Source: CAZPXZ01 sp965221505 (GTDB lineage Bacteria > Pseudomonadota > Alphaproteobacteria > Rhodobacterales > CAZPXZ01). From it: a stretch of 64,000 bases of DNA. The stretch spans positions 868,001 to 932,000 of the forward strand of contig CBDCSI010000002.1 in the NCBI GenBank assembly GCA_965221505.1, written 5' to 3'. Of the stretch, positions 45,079 to 54,293 are shown piece after piece; the stretch's first letter is position 1, and each line of letters starts with the position of its first letter. Both the position numbers and the translations under genes were made by a program. The notes under the pieces are model-generated. The model was given only the letters and a program-made list of their open reading frames with translations. It had not been told where the DNA came from and did no database searches.

Positions 45079-45593
45079 TCGACATCGCTCCTTCTCGTTC
45101 GGGAATCAGTGTGGGATCCCGCAGGACAGGGTATCTGGTTCCGTCCGTTTGGCCACCGGGGACGCCGGATCTTCTGCGCTGGTATCCGAATCATCCGGAA
45201 ACGCCGCGTCTTCGGACATCGCGACAGCGCAGACGCGCGAACTGTATGCGTCACTTGGTATTGCCGTCGGTCTCGCGAGCGCCGCCCGGCACCGGGCTAT
45301 GGCACTTCCGACCCACTCCGTGCGCCCACCTCGCCGGTATGGCCATCACCGAAACGCCGCGACGATGCGATTAGCTGCAATGGCGGACGATACTCCACTC
45401 CCCCGCGGACGACGATTCAGGCAAGCGTCAGCTGCAACGAGCAGGAGACTGTGCGGACCTCGAACCTGACAGGAAGACCAACGGCGGCCCGATCCCGATA
45501 GCGTGCTCGACCGTATGCGACTGCGCCGGCACTCCTGGAGGGTTTGGATGCCCGAGCGTTGCGTGAGACGGTTGGACCCGCTAGAAGTACGGG
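45079..45593. other. gene-free stretch at the left side of the helicase island
   Basis: 515 nt without a convincing gene, slightly lower in GC than the sequence to the left. It includes the upstream region of the VOC gene. I see no tRNA end, direct repeat or transposase remnant that would mark an insertion point. Confidence 0.35.
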
Positions 45594-45824
45594 ATGCGTA
45601 ACGATCTCGGTCGATTGCGCCGAGCGCGGAGAATCACGGCACTGCGGCCGAAGAGCCCGGAGTCGGAAACGGCTGCGATCCGAGGGCGAGAGGAGTCGGG
45701 CTCGGCCGATCTTGACCGTGCGCAGTACGAACTTGACGATGACGAACCCGTCATTCGCTTGCGCCAGCGGAAGACATCCTGTGCCGCAGGCTTCGCGGCA
45801 CGCGTTCGTCGGAACCCGAGTTGA
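45594..45824 (+). CDS. doubtful small ORF overlapping the helicase start
   Basis: A 76-residue frame, Arg-rich at first and then with an acidic ELDDDEPVIRLRQRK segment. Its stop overlaps the helicase TTG start as TTGA, the geometry of translational coupling. There is no recognised family and no clear ribosome site. It could be the end of a broken upstream partner gene or chance. Confidence 0.25.
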   Translation: MRNDLGRLRRARRITALRPKSPESETAAIRGREESGSADLDRAQYELDDDEPVIRLRQRKTSCAAGFAARVRRNPS

Positions 45825-47824
45825 GCGAAACGGTCTCCATACGCGTTCCGTACCGCCATCGAGGTTCTGCGGGGTCTGGCGTGATAGCGGCTGAACTCGA
45901 ACCCAGTCTGCGCGAGTTGTCGGAAATCCAGCGCAAGGCTGTGGAGTGGAGCGACGGCGCGTTGCTGGTTCTGGCCGGCCCAGGCTCCGGCAAGACTCGC
46001 GTTCTGACATGCCGGGCCGCGCGCCTTCTGGAACGATCGCGGAACGAGCGTTTCCGCATTCTCGCGCTGACCTTCACAAACAAGGCCGCTCACGAAATAT
46101 CGAGCCGCGTGAGCGCGCTGGTACCCGGCCTGGACGAACGGGCAGAAATCCAAACCTTTCACAGTTTCTGTGCACAGGTGCTGCGCCAGCATGGAGCGCA
46201 TCTCGGGATCAAGCCCGACTTCGCGATTTACTCTCTTGCGTCTGATCGGCAGGCGGTTCTGGAGGATGCGATCAGGCGCGAGAAGGCTCACTTCGATTCC
46301 GAAGACCTACGGCTGTTGCCGATTATCGACCTCCTTAAGGCACGACTGGTGGAACCCAAGGAAGCGGAGACGTGGGCAACCAGGAGGCGCGTGGCGACGC
46401 AAGATGAAGCAAGCCGACTGGCTCGAACGTATCGCCTTTACGAGCGTGAGCTGCGTCGCTCCAACGCATTGGACTTCCATTCACTCATTCTCGAGGTATA
46501 TCGACTCTTTCAGTATCCCGTAATGGCCCACCATTATCAGACCGTGTACCGTTACTGGCTCATCGACGAGTTCCAGGATACCAACCATGCCCAGTATGCG
46601 CTCCTACGACGCATGGCGGGAGATACGTTTCGGCAAGTGTTCGCTGTCGCCGACGACGACCAGACGATCTATGAATGGAACGGCGCAAGCGTTCGTCGGA
46701 TCGGGGATCTGGTTGAAGAGTTCGATTGCGAAGTGGTGCAACTTCCTACCAACTATCGCTGTCCTCCGCCGATTGTCGCGGCGGCAAATCGTCTTCTCGT
46801 CTACAACGCACGGCGGGCTGGAACCAAGCGCCCTGCCGAGCCAGAGTGGCACGATCGTACCCATTACGTCCCGCCCATCGAGTGTCGCGTATTCGATACC
46901 GACGAGAAGGAGGTGGCCGGCATTGCTTCCGAAATTGCAGACTTGACCGAAACCGAGCGACGCCAGACGCTCGTTCTGGCCAGAACTCGAGCGCTACTGA
47001 GCGCCATTCATGCGTCTTTGAGAGAAGTGCGAGTCGCCGCGACGATCTTGACAAGACGTGACGAGTTCGAATCTCCGGAAATGAAGTGGCTTGTCGCCTG
47101 CCTGAAGCAGATCGGTCGGCCGCTCGACCGACGCAACATGGACTCTTTGGTCGAGGCGTTTAATAATTTCGCATCAACGCAATTGGACTTCGACGATCTA
47201 ACTACTCGCTCTGCCGCGCTGGATGTCGCGTGTTTGTCGGTCTGGATCGATGCCGCGAAAGCGGCCAATCCGCCGCCACCAGCGGCGGAGCTTGTTGACG
47301 CCATTGCCGAACTCGCCGCCGGCGAGACGAGAATCGACATGACGATCTCGACCGTTCTCAGCCTATTTGAGCGCGACGATCCTGACGATCGCCTGAAAGA
47401 CGACATCAGTGCGTGGCGCAGGCTATTGGGGGAAATCCGATCGATGATCGGCCCCGTATCGCGTGATCGGCTGTTGCAGGAATTGGAACTTCGCTCCAAG
47501 GAACCTGCTCCGGCTCCGGGGTCGGTGACCCTCGCCACCTTTCACGGAGCGAAGGGGCTGGAGTTCGACTGTGTCTACGTCATTGGGCTGGCCGAGGAGA
47601 TTCTCCCCTCCTGGCACAGCATGAGACGTGGGGACTCCAGTGCTGCGCTGGAGGAGGAGCGCCGGGGCTGCTTCGTTGCAGTAACGCGCACAAGAAACCG
47701 CCTGATCCTGTCGCGCGCACGGCGGTACAAGGGATGGGAGCGGGACCCGTCCCGCTTCTTGGTGGAAATGGGCGTATCGTGCGACGAACGCGGCAATGAA
47801 CAGCGCGAAGTGAGTCGTAAGTGA
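45821..47824 (+). CDS. UvrD/Rep-type SF1A helicase
   Basis: A 667-residue ATP-dependent DNA helicase with all SF1A motifs: Walker A AGPGSGKT (52-59), TFTNKAAHE, TFHSFC, Walker B LIDEFQDTN (about 247-255), ADDDQTIYEWNGA, QLPTNYRCPPPIV, TFHGAKGLEFDCVYVIGLAEE and VAVTRTRNRLILSRARRYKG. It is shorter than UvrD/PcrA (about 720) and lacks nuclease domains. Its codons are visibly richer in A/T than neighbours, consistent with acquisition by transfer. The start is TTG at 45821, with an alternative GTG at 45881. Solitary helicases of this type also occur as parts of defence modules, but no partner is recognised. Confidence 0.9.
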   Translation: MSETVSIRVPYRHRGSAGSGVIAAELEPSLRELSEIQRKAVEWSDGALLVLAGPGSGKTRVLTCRAARLLERSRNERFRILALTFTNKAAHEISSRVSALVPGLDERAEIQTFHSFCAQVLRQHGAHLGIKPDFAIYSLASDRQAVLEDAIRREKAHFDSEDLRLLPIIDLLKARLVEPKEAETWATRRRVATQDEASRLARTYRLYERELRRSNALDFHSLILEVYRLFQYPVMAHHYQTVYRYWLIDEFQDTNHAQYALLRRMAGDTFRQVFAVADDDQTIYEWNGASVRRIGDLVEEFDCEVVQLPTNYRCPPPIVAAANRLLVYNARRAGTKRPAEPEWHDRTHYVPPIECRVFDTDEKEVAGIASEIADLTETERRQTLVLARTRALLSAIHASLREVRVAATILTRRDEFESPEMKWLVACLKQIGRPLDRRNMDSLVEAFNNFASTQLDFDDLTTRSAALDVACLSVWIDAAKAANPPPPAAELVDAIAELAAGETRIDMTISTVLSLFERDDPDDRLKDDISAWRRLLGEIRSMIGPVSRDRLLQELELRSKEPAPAPGSVTLATFHGAKGLEFDCVYVIGLAEEILPSWHSMRRGDSSAALEEERRGCFVAVTRTRNRLILSRARRYKGWERDPSRFLVEMGVSCDERGNEQREVSRK

Positions 47825-49580
47825 ACGAGGGGAGCCGAGGGCCCGTTCAGAACCGATGCTCCGAGGAGTCAGGCGGAGGAACGAGCGGCTTGACGGTATG
47901 GGTGCCCTCAGCGGCCTTGGCTCGGCTACTCGCCGGCCCGCTTGTGCGAGTGTGCCAGGCATGCGATCGGATAAGCCGGTTTGCTCAGCCGGACTTCCGA
48001 CAATCCGCAACCCAGTACCGTCGACAGGCCGGCAGCGAGCTACCCCGATCATGGCTTCCTGATCGAACGGGAAGACGTCGATACTCTGTCGTGGCATGTG
48101 TTCTACCCGGCGAAATTCCTTGGTATCGTCAATTGCGACACGGTGCGAAACGACCGTGCCTGCGCAGCGACCATGCTTCCGAGCAGCCCGATTTCTGCGA
48201 AGTGCGCCGAGGAGGAGTGAGAAGATGAGCTGGAAGTTGCCGGAGCCGGCGGCTCCGAGGAGGATGCCGAGTCCCGCCCGTCCCCGGAAGAGTTCGCCCA
48301 TTCCGATTAGGACCCAGAAGCTCATCAGGAGGATGGAGCGCGAACTGGCGCGTGACAATGCCGTCACGGACCTGAAGGGCCTCAAGAATGCGATGGAGTG
48401 AATCTCTCGTTTCCGTCGCAGTCCCGGTTACCGCGGGCGACACGGTAGCGACGGCCACGGTCCGCAGACCCGATGCGCTACAGTCGGTCCGATTCGCGAG
48501 GTGCCGAGCATTCGAGATCGCAATTTCGGCCCACGAATTGACGAGACGAAATCCTTCGCCGCCGGCTCCACCTCGGAGATTGCCCTGCGTTCGCCACGCG
48601 CGAATCAATGGAATCGTTCGCTGCTGCCGGCGTAGTGCAGTGCGTAGAGGAGTGCCCGCCCCCCACCACGACGAGAACTGGCGGAAACATGCAGACCGTT
48701 CGGGTGTGGTGAGGCGTCTCGCGCCGTGGCCGGTGAGACAGCGGCACGCGCGGACGGCGGCCATACGCCGCTATTGCGAGCCGAACTCGACGACGGCGCC
48801 TTCCAACACGCAATCGCGCCAGCGCGACGGCGTGTTTGCGGGTTGAGAATCGGGTAGATCGCTCGAAGCACAAGGCCGTGGGAACGCAGGCGAGCAACGC
48901 CGCGCCAGCGTGGCGTTCCCGGCCCTGTCGATCCATGGAGGGGTCTTCTGGTTGTCGGACAAGGCTACGGGTCCGACGTGGAGGGAATCGTCATCAGCCT
49001 GCCCGACTACCCGGCTGTTCGTCGATCATGCCCGTCTCTCTTCCGTCGCCGCCGCCGAAAAGACCGGCAACGCGCAGAGCTCCGGCTGCGCGAAACGTCC
49101 GACGTCCCGCCGGGCCGCCCTACCAGGATGTAGCCGGAACCCGGGCAGTGGCATGCGCCCCGATGTATCCGCCCCTTCGGGTGGCGGACGAAGACGCGTT
49201 CCGCCGGTGCAGCAGGAGCGAGCGTCTCCAGCGACGATTCGCTCCCCGAACGACCGCGAATCGAACCCCGCCCTGACACGCCCTTGGCAACCGCTGCAAA
49301 ACTCGCGGCCAGCAAAATCAAATTCACAGATGGGGTCTGTGTCATCCTTCCTCCGACAGGGCCAGCGTCCGGATGCTTACTCGGAAACGGTATCGAATGC
49401 GGGACGGAAGAGAGATCGGCTTCGCTTGGCGAAGCGCGCCACGTAGCGATCCGGCGAACCGGATCGGAACCGAACGGCCCGTTGCAGCCCACCCCGTCCC
49501 GCTACTCCGGTTCTTCGAGCCGTCCGGCCCCCCTGCATCGACGCCGCAGGGCGTAATTCCAGGAATCATGGAGGGAAGAA
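47825..49580. other. 1.75-kb stretch without a recognisable gene
   Basis: It follows the helicase and precedes the third importer. Several open frames exist (for example 47981-48220, 48225-48401 and 48771-48962 minus), but none has family features, consistent codon bias or agreement with another. The 58-residue frame at 48225-48401 has a GTGAGAAG leader and a basic composition and is the least bad. The region may be decayed sequence from the same transfer as the helicase. CACAGA-N5-TCTGTG at 49325-49341 is a weak inverted repeat upstream of the importer. Confidence 0.4.
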
Positions 49581-50927
49581 ATGAACCACAACAGTAACGC
49601 GTTCCGGGCGACCCGCCCGCGAACCGGCGGCATCTCGCGCCGTTCGATGCTGCAGGGCTCCGCCGCCGCGGCGACCGTGTCGCTTGCGGCACCCTATCTC
49701 GCCCGCGCCGCCAACCCGATCGAGATCGTTCACTGGAGTTGGCTCGCGGCCTCCGACGGAGAGGTCTGGGCACAGATGATCGACAACTTCAACGAGGCGC
49801 ACGCCGACAAGGGCGTACAGATTCGGATGGAACTGGTGCCCGAGGAGCAGTACGTCACCAAGGTGCTGGCCGCCACGGCGACGGGCCGCGCGCCGGACTT
49901 CGGCTGGGGTACCGCCGGCAAGGGCGCGGCGCTCGCCCGGGACGGCGTGACCGTGCCGCTCGACGACCTGATCGCCTCCTCCGGCCTCGATCTCGCCGAC
50001 TTCTCGGATCTCTCGGTGACCGCTTCCCGCTATCCCAAATACGACAACGCGATGTTCATGATCCCGATGGACCTGATGAGCCTGCAGCCGGAGATCAACC
50101 TCGACCACGTGGCCGAGGCGGGACTCGACCCCGATTCGCCGCCGGCGACGGGCGAGGAACTGATCGAATGGGGCAAGGCGATGACCCACCGGGACGGTGA
50201 CACGGTCACCCGCTCCGGCATCCTGATGACCGGTTCGGGCGTCCAGCCCACGGTGACCTGGGGAATCGTCGCGGAGCAGATGGGATTCCGGCGGGCGAGC
50301 GACGACCTCGCAGAGGCGGCGGTGAACCCCGAAGCCGGCATCGCGGCCATGGAGTGGGTGCTCGCGCTGTTCGACGACCACAAGGTGTCGACCCGGGACG
50401 TCACCGACCGCTACAAGGCGTTCGGCACCGGCGGCGGCTCGATCTTCTGGACCGGTCCCTGGACGCTGAACGGTTACGTCGGACAGGGCCTGAACTTCAT
50501 GACGTCGAATTTCCCGAATATCGGCGGCGAGCTGAAGACCTACTTCGAGATGGGCGGGCTCGAGCTCTACAAGCAGGGCGACCCGGACCGCTACAAGGCC
50601 ACCATGGACGCGGTGAAGTGGATTTCGGACAACAGCTTCCTGTGGACCACGGTCGGACGCGGCGCGTCGCCGCGGCAGTCGATTCTCGACCGGCCCGACT
50701 ACCGCACGGCCGGCCACCCATGGAGCGTTCGCGGCGCGTTCGTCGAGGGAATGGCCTTCGCGACCATTCCGGAGATCCCCGTAGTCGCGGGTCCGGAGTT
50801 CACCATCTATTCCGGCGGCAACTATCTCGCGCGGACGCTCGAGGGCGTATGGGCCGGAACCAAGACCCCGGACGAGGCCATGGCGGAACTCCAGGAGCGC
50901 TGGCAGGAAGGCCTGGACAAGGGTTGA
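49581..50927 (+). CDS. ABC importer substrate-binding protein, family 1 (CUT1 type)
   Basis: Periplasmic receptor of 448 residues with a Tat signal (twin Arg in ISRRSMLQGSAAAATVSLAA, cleavage after ARA near 45). The SBP_bac_1 body has VHWSWLAASDGEVWAQMIDNFNEAH, VTKVLAATATGRAPDFGW, SIFWTGPWTLNGYV and TLEGVWAGTKTPDEAMAELQERW. A GGAGGGAAGAA ribosome site precedes the ATG. It opens an operon with two permeases, a sialidase-like protein and an ATPase. Cargo unknown; the neighbours suggest an acidic sugar. Confidence 0.9.
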   Translation: MNHNSNAFRATRPRTGGISRRSMLQGSAAAATVSLAAPYLARAANPIEIVHWSWLAASDGEVWAQMIDNFNEAHADKGVQIRMELVPEEQYVTKVLAATATGRAPDFGWGTAGKGAALARDGVTVPLDDLIASSGLDLADFSDLSVTASRYPKYDNAMFMIPMDLMSLQPEINLDHVAEAGLDPDSPPATGEELIEWGKAMTHRDGDTVTRSGILMTGSGVQPTVTWGIVAEQMGFRRASDDLAEAAVNPEAGIAAMEWVLALFDDHKVSTRDVTDRYKAFGTGGGSIFWTGPWTLNGYVGQGLNFMTSNFPNIGGELKTYFEMGGLELYKQGDPDRYKATMDAVKWISDNSFLWTTVGRGASPRQSILDRPDYRTAGHPWSVRGAFVEGMAFATIPEIPVVAGPEFTIYSGGNYLARTLEGVWAGTKTPDEAMAELQERWQEGLDKG

Positions 50928-50941
50928 TCCGAGAGCCCCGG

Positions 50942-50973
50942 CGGGCGCGCCTCCCGCACCGGACGCGCGCCCG
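50942..50973 (+). promoter_or_regulatory. intercistronic stem-loop after the binding-protein gene
   Basis: A 9-bp stem (CGGGCGCGC with GCGCGCCCG) around a 14-nt loop, 15 nt after the stop codon, without a T-tract. It is the weakest of the four such hairpins. Confidence 0.5.
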
Positions 50974-50991
50974 TCTCTCCGGAGGCGCCAC

Positions 50992-51909
50992 TTGGCGAGC
51001 ACCGCTGACGCGATCCGTGGCGTGACGGCCCCGGAAGACCTGCCCGGCGAGCGACGGCCGATCGACTGGGTCGGCTACGCGTTCGTGGCCTGCTTCGCCG
51101 TCCCATTCCTGGTCTTCAACGTCGCTCCGGTCCTGTTCGGCGCGTATGTCGCGTTCACCGAATGGAGCATCATCGGGCAGCCCGAGTGGATCGGCTGGGA
51201 GAACTACCGCGACGGACTCGAAGACGAGTGGGTCTGGGTCGCCTTTAGAAACGTCCTCTTCTACGCGCTGATCATCGTCCCCGGCGTCACCGTGCTCGGT
51301 CTCCTGTTCGCCCTCTTCGTCAACAAGTCGTATCCGCTCTCGGGCCTGGCGCGCACGCTGTTCTTCGCCCCCAACGTGGTCTCCGCCACGGTGATCGGAC
51401 TGGTGTGGGTCTACCTGCTCGACACCCAGTACGGCCTGCTCAACAACCTGCTCGGCTTCGTCGGCGTCAGCGCCGTTCCCTGGCTCACCTCGAGCGACTG
51501 GGCGCTCGTCGGCGTGTCCATGGCCTCGATCTGGTGGGACCTCGGCCTCGCCTTCGTGCTCCTCCTCGCGGGACTGCAGGACATCCCCCGCGACCAGATC
51601 GAAGCCGCGACGGTCGACGGAGCCGGTCCGTTCAACCGGCTGCGCTTCGTCGTGCTGCCCAGCCTCCGGCCGGTGCTCTCGATGGTGATCACGCTGCAGC
51701 TCATCTCCACCATGCGGATCTTCAGCCAGGTCTACGTCATGACCAACGGCGGCCCGGCCGGCGCCTCCTCCTCGCCGATCCATTACATCTACACGGTCGC
51801 GATCGTCCGAAACCTCTACGGATACGCCTCGGCCCTGGCCATCTTGCTGTTCCTCGTAATTCTCTGCGCGACCGTCCTGCAACGGTTCGCCGTGCGGGAG
51901 CAGATCTGA
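50992..51909 (+). CDS. ABC importer permease 1 (CUT1 MalF/UgpA type)
   Basis: Inner-membrane subunit, 305 residues. Helix 1 is YAFVACFAVPFLVFNVAPVLF, the EAA loop IEAATVDGAGPFNRLRFVVLPSL. The start appears to be TTG, 6 nt after a GGAGG site; no ATG or GTG fits better. The stop overlaps the next ATG by one nt (TGATG). Confidence 0.9.
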   Translation: MASTADAIRGVTAPEDLPGERRPIDWVGYAFVACFAVPFLVFNVAPVLFGAYVAFTEWSIIGQPEWIGWENYRDGLEDEWVWVAFRNVLFYALIIVPGVTVLGLLFALFVNKSYPLSGLARTLFFAPNVVSATVIGLVWVYLLDTQYGLLNNLLGFVGVSAVPWLTSSDWALVGVSMASIWWDLGLAFVLLLAGLQDIPRDQIEAATVDGAGPFNRLRFVVLPSLRPVLSMVITLQLISTMRIFSQVYVMTNGGPAGASSSPIHYIYTVAIVRNLYGYASALAILLFLVILCATVLQRFAVREQI

Positions 51910-52763
51910 TGCGCGCCTGGTTCGAGCGGCGCGGAATGAGCCGCGGCGACGCGCTGCTCTGGATATTCGGCATGGCGGTCGCCCTGGCCTGGTTCTCTCC
52001 GTTCCTCTGGATGGTCTCGACGTCCTTCAAGTATCCGTCCGACGTGCTCACCCAGACCATCGAATGGATTCCGCGCAGGTTCACGCTCGACAATTACGTC
52101 CGGGTGTTCGAGTACCCGGTGGTCCGCTGGACGGTCAACAGCCTCGTGCAGGCGGTCGTCTCCACCGGCGTCTGCGTATTCTTCGGCGCCATGGCGGGCT
52201 TCGCCCTCGCCCAGTTCCGCTTCCCCGGCCGCGCGACCATCTTCCTGGTGTTTCTCGCCTCCATCATGATGCCGGTCGAGGTCTCGGTCATCCCGATGCT
52301 GCTCGCCTTCATCAAGGTGGGTTGGGCCAGCACCTACCAGGCCCTGATCCTGCCGACCATCGCCAACGTGTTTTCGGTCTACATCTTCCGGCAGTTCTTC
52401 CTCTCCTTCCCGCGGGAACTGGTCGAGGCGGCGCGGCTGGACGGGGCCGGCGCGTTCCGGCTGTTCTGGCTGGTCGCGCTCCCCCTCGCCCGGGCGCCGC
52501 TGATCGCAGCGGGCGTAATCATATTCACGCTGAACTGGAACAACTTCCTCTGGCCGCTCCTGGTGGTGTTCGACGAGAGCATGAAGACGCTTCCCGTCGG
52601 CATCGCGGCGTTCGCGCCCGTGGTCGGAACCCATACGCAGCTGGAGGGCTATTCCGTGGCGATGGCGGGAGTAACCGTGTTGTCTGTGCCGAGCCTCGTG
52701 CTGTTCTTCGTGCTGCAGAAATACTTCATCCAGGGAATCTCCCAGGGGAGTCTGAGCCAGTGA
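51909..52763 (+). CDS. ABC importer permease 2 (CUT1 MalG/UgpE type)
   Basis: Second membrane subunit, 284 residues. It has LWIFGMAVALAWFSPFLWMVSTS, the EAA loop EAARLDGAGAFRLFWLVALPL and the C-terminus LQKYFIQGISQGSLSQ, a normal MalG-type end. It is coupled to permease 1 by TGATG. It is followed after 253 nt, without a recognised gene between, by the sialidase-like gene. Confidence 0.9.
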   Translation: MRAWFERRGMSRGDALLWIFGMAVALAWFSPFLWMVSTSFKYPSDVLTQTIEWIPRRFTLDNYVRVFEYPVVRWTVNSLVQAVVSTGVCVFFGAMAGFALAQFRFPGRATIFLVFLASIMMPVEVSVIPMLLAFIKVGWASTYQALILPTIANVFSVYIFRQFFLSFPRELVEAARLDGAGAFRLFWLVALPLARAPLIAAGVIIFTLNWNNFLWPLLVVFDESMKTLPVGIAAFAPVVGTHTQLEGYSVAMAGVTVLSVPSLVLFFVLQKYFIQGISQGSLSQ

Positions 52764-53016
52764 CCGAAGGATTCGCGCTCCGGGGCCGAGGCCGCCGACT
52801 CGCGCCAGGCGCGACCCGCCTTGCGCAAACGCTCTCTCTACCCGCGACGAAGCGACGCCGGAGTCCGCGCCCGCCGGAAGACAGGGCGCAGTCGACCCGC
52901 CCGCGCACACGGATGCGCTTCGCCGGATCGGGCAGGGCCGCTCCGCCAGCGGGATTCCGGACGCGGGACGCGGCGCATCCCGGCCGCACGCGACCAGAAC
53001 GGGAAGGAGTGTGACC

Positions 53017-54225
53017 ATGAGCAGCATTCGGATACTCGGACATCACGAGATTTGCCGACACCCCGAGCATTGCATGAACCAGATCGCCGCGCGAACGCTC
53101 TCGAACGGCGAGATCGCCGCGGTCTTCAACGAGGAGCGCTACCCGTTTCACCACGACAGCGGGCAGACCCTGTTCACCCGCTCGGCCGACGGCGGAAAGA
53201 CCTGGTCGAAGCCCTCCGTCGTGCTTCCCTGGTCGGAGACCATGGGCAACTGGGACTGCGGGATCTGCGAGTTGCTGGACGGTACGCTCCTGGTCAATTT
53301 CACCGTCACCGCGTTCTTCAAGCGCGGCGTGAAGCCCGAACAACCCTCCTGGGCCTCGAAGCCCTGGACCCGGGAATGGGGCGACTGGACCTGGGCCTAC
53401 CGGACCCAGGGCTGGCTCGGCACCTTCGTGGTCCGCTCCGTCGACGGCGGACGGAGCTGGAGCGAGCCGACGCCCTGCAACGTGCGACCGCTGAAGCACG
53501 GCGGCTGCCGGCTCGGCTGCTGGCAGCTGCCCTCCGGCGCGATCCTGATGGGGCTCTACGGTCGAATTCGGGGATACGGGGAGGAGGGCGAAGGCGAGTC
53601 CACCCGCTCGGCGCTGATCCGGTCCGACGACGGGGGCGTACACTGGGAGTATTACTCGACGCTCGCCTACGACCCGGCCTCGATCGTCGACTACGAGGAG
53701 CCGGCGCTCCTCCGGCTTAAGGACGGTCGCCTCGTCTGCTTCATGCGCACCCACGTGAACCCGAGCGGCGACGCGAAGAACATGGTCATGACCGTGTCCG
53801 AAGACGACGGCTTCTCCTGGACGCCGCCCAAATGGACGAACGTCTGGGGGTATCCGGCGGACCTGGTCACGTTGGCCGACGGTCGCCATCTCATGGTCTA
53901 CGGCTACCGGCGTCCGCCCTACGGCGTGCGCGGCATCGTCTCCGAGAACGGACTCGACTGGGACGTCGCCGACGAGTTCGTAATCCGCGAGGGCGGCGTG
54001 CCGGACAGGTCCGATCGGCAGAAGCCGGCCTCAAGCCTCGGGGCCGAGGCGGCCGGGCACGGTTCGGGGGCGATCCGCCCCGAGAACCCCGGCGTATACC
54101 AGCACATCGGCTATCCGACGGCAGTCCAGGCGCCGGACGGCGCGGCGGTGTGCTGCTATCACGAATGGAACGACGATCCGTTCCCGCTGCAGGTCGTGCG
54201 GGCCACGCGATTCGAGGTGGCGTAG
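53017..54225 (+). CDS. sialidase-like Asp-box (BNR) propeller protein, cytosolic
   Basis: A 402-residue beta-propeller protein of the sialidase superfamily. Four Asp-boxes are visible: SADGGKTW (56-63), SVDGGRSW (141-148), SDDGGVHW (203-210) and SEDDGFSW (261-268). An FRIP motif at the N-terminus, which carries the first catalytic Arg of true sialidases, is not seen, so the activity is uncertain. There is no signal peptide, so it would act in the cytoplasm on an imported compound. The ATG at 53017 follows GGAAGGAG better than the in-frame GTG at 53011. It lies inside the importer operon, between permease and ATPase genes. Confidence 0.82.
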   Translation: MSSIRILGHHEICRHPEHCMNQIAARTLSNGEIAAVFNEERYPFHHDSGQTLFTRSADGGKTWSKPSVVLPWSETMGNWDCGICELLDGTLLVNFTVTAFFKRGVKPEQPSWASKPWTREWGDWTWAYRTQGWLGTFVVRSVDGGRSWSEPTPCNVRPLKHGGCRLGCWQLPSGAILMGLYGRIRGYGEEGEGESTRSALIRSDDGGVHWEYYSTLAYDPASIVDYEEPALLRLKDGRLVCFMRTHVNPSGDAKNMVMTVSEDDGFSWTPPKWTNVWGYPADLVTLADGRHLMVYGYRRPPYGVRGIVSENGLDWDVADEFVIREGGVPDRSDRQKPASSLGAEAAGHGSGAIRPENPGVYQHIGYPTAVQAPDGAAVCCYHEWNDDPFPLQVVRATRFEVA

Positions 54226-54293
54226 GTGCAGGAGATCGCGGACGGACCCGGCCGGCTGGGCAGGTTCCGGAATCCGAGTTCGGGAAGCGAAGC

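Noticed and set aside
48225..48401. 58-residue basic ORF after the helicase
   Set aside because: No family, no clear ribosome site, and the opposite strand also gives an open hydrophobic frame; not enough to call a gene.
49325..49341. CACAGA-N5-TCTGTG inverted repeat upstream of the third importer
   Set aside because: Arms are short, no promoter elements lie nearby and there is no second copy; too weak to call an operator.
45079..49580. Possible complete defence system around the helicase
   Set aside because: Only the helicase is recognisable. No nuclease, methylase or ATPase partner could be found in any frame, so no named system is claimed.
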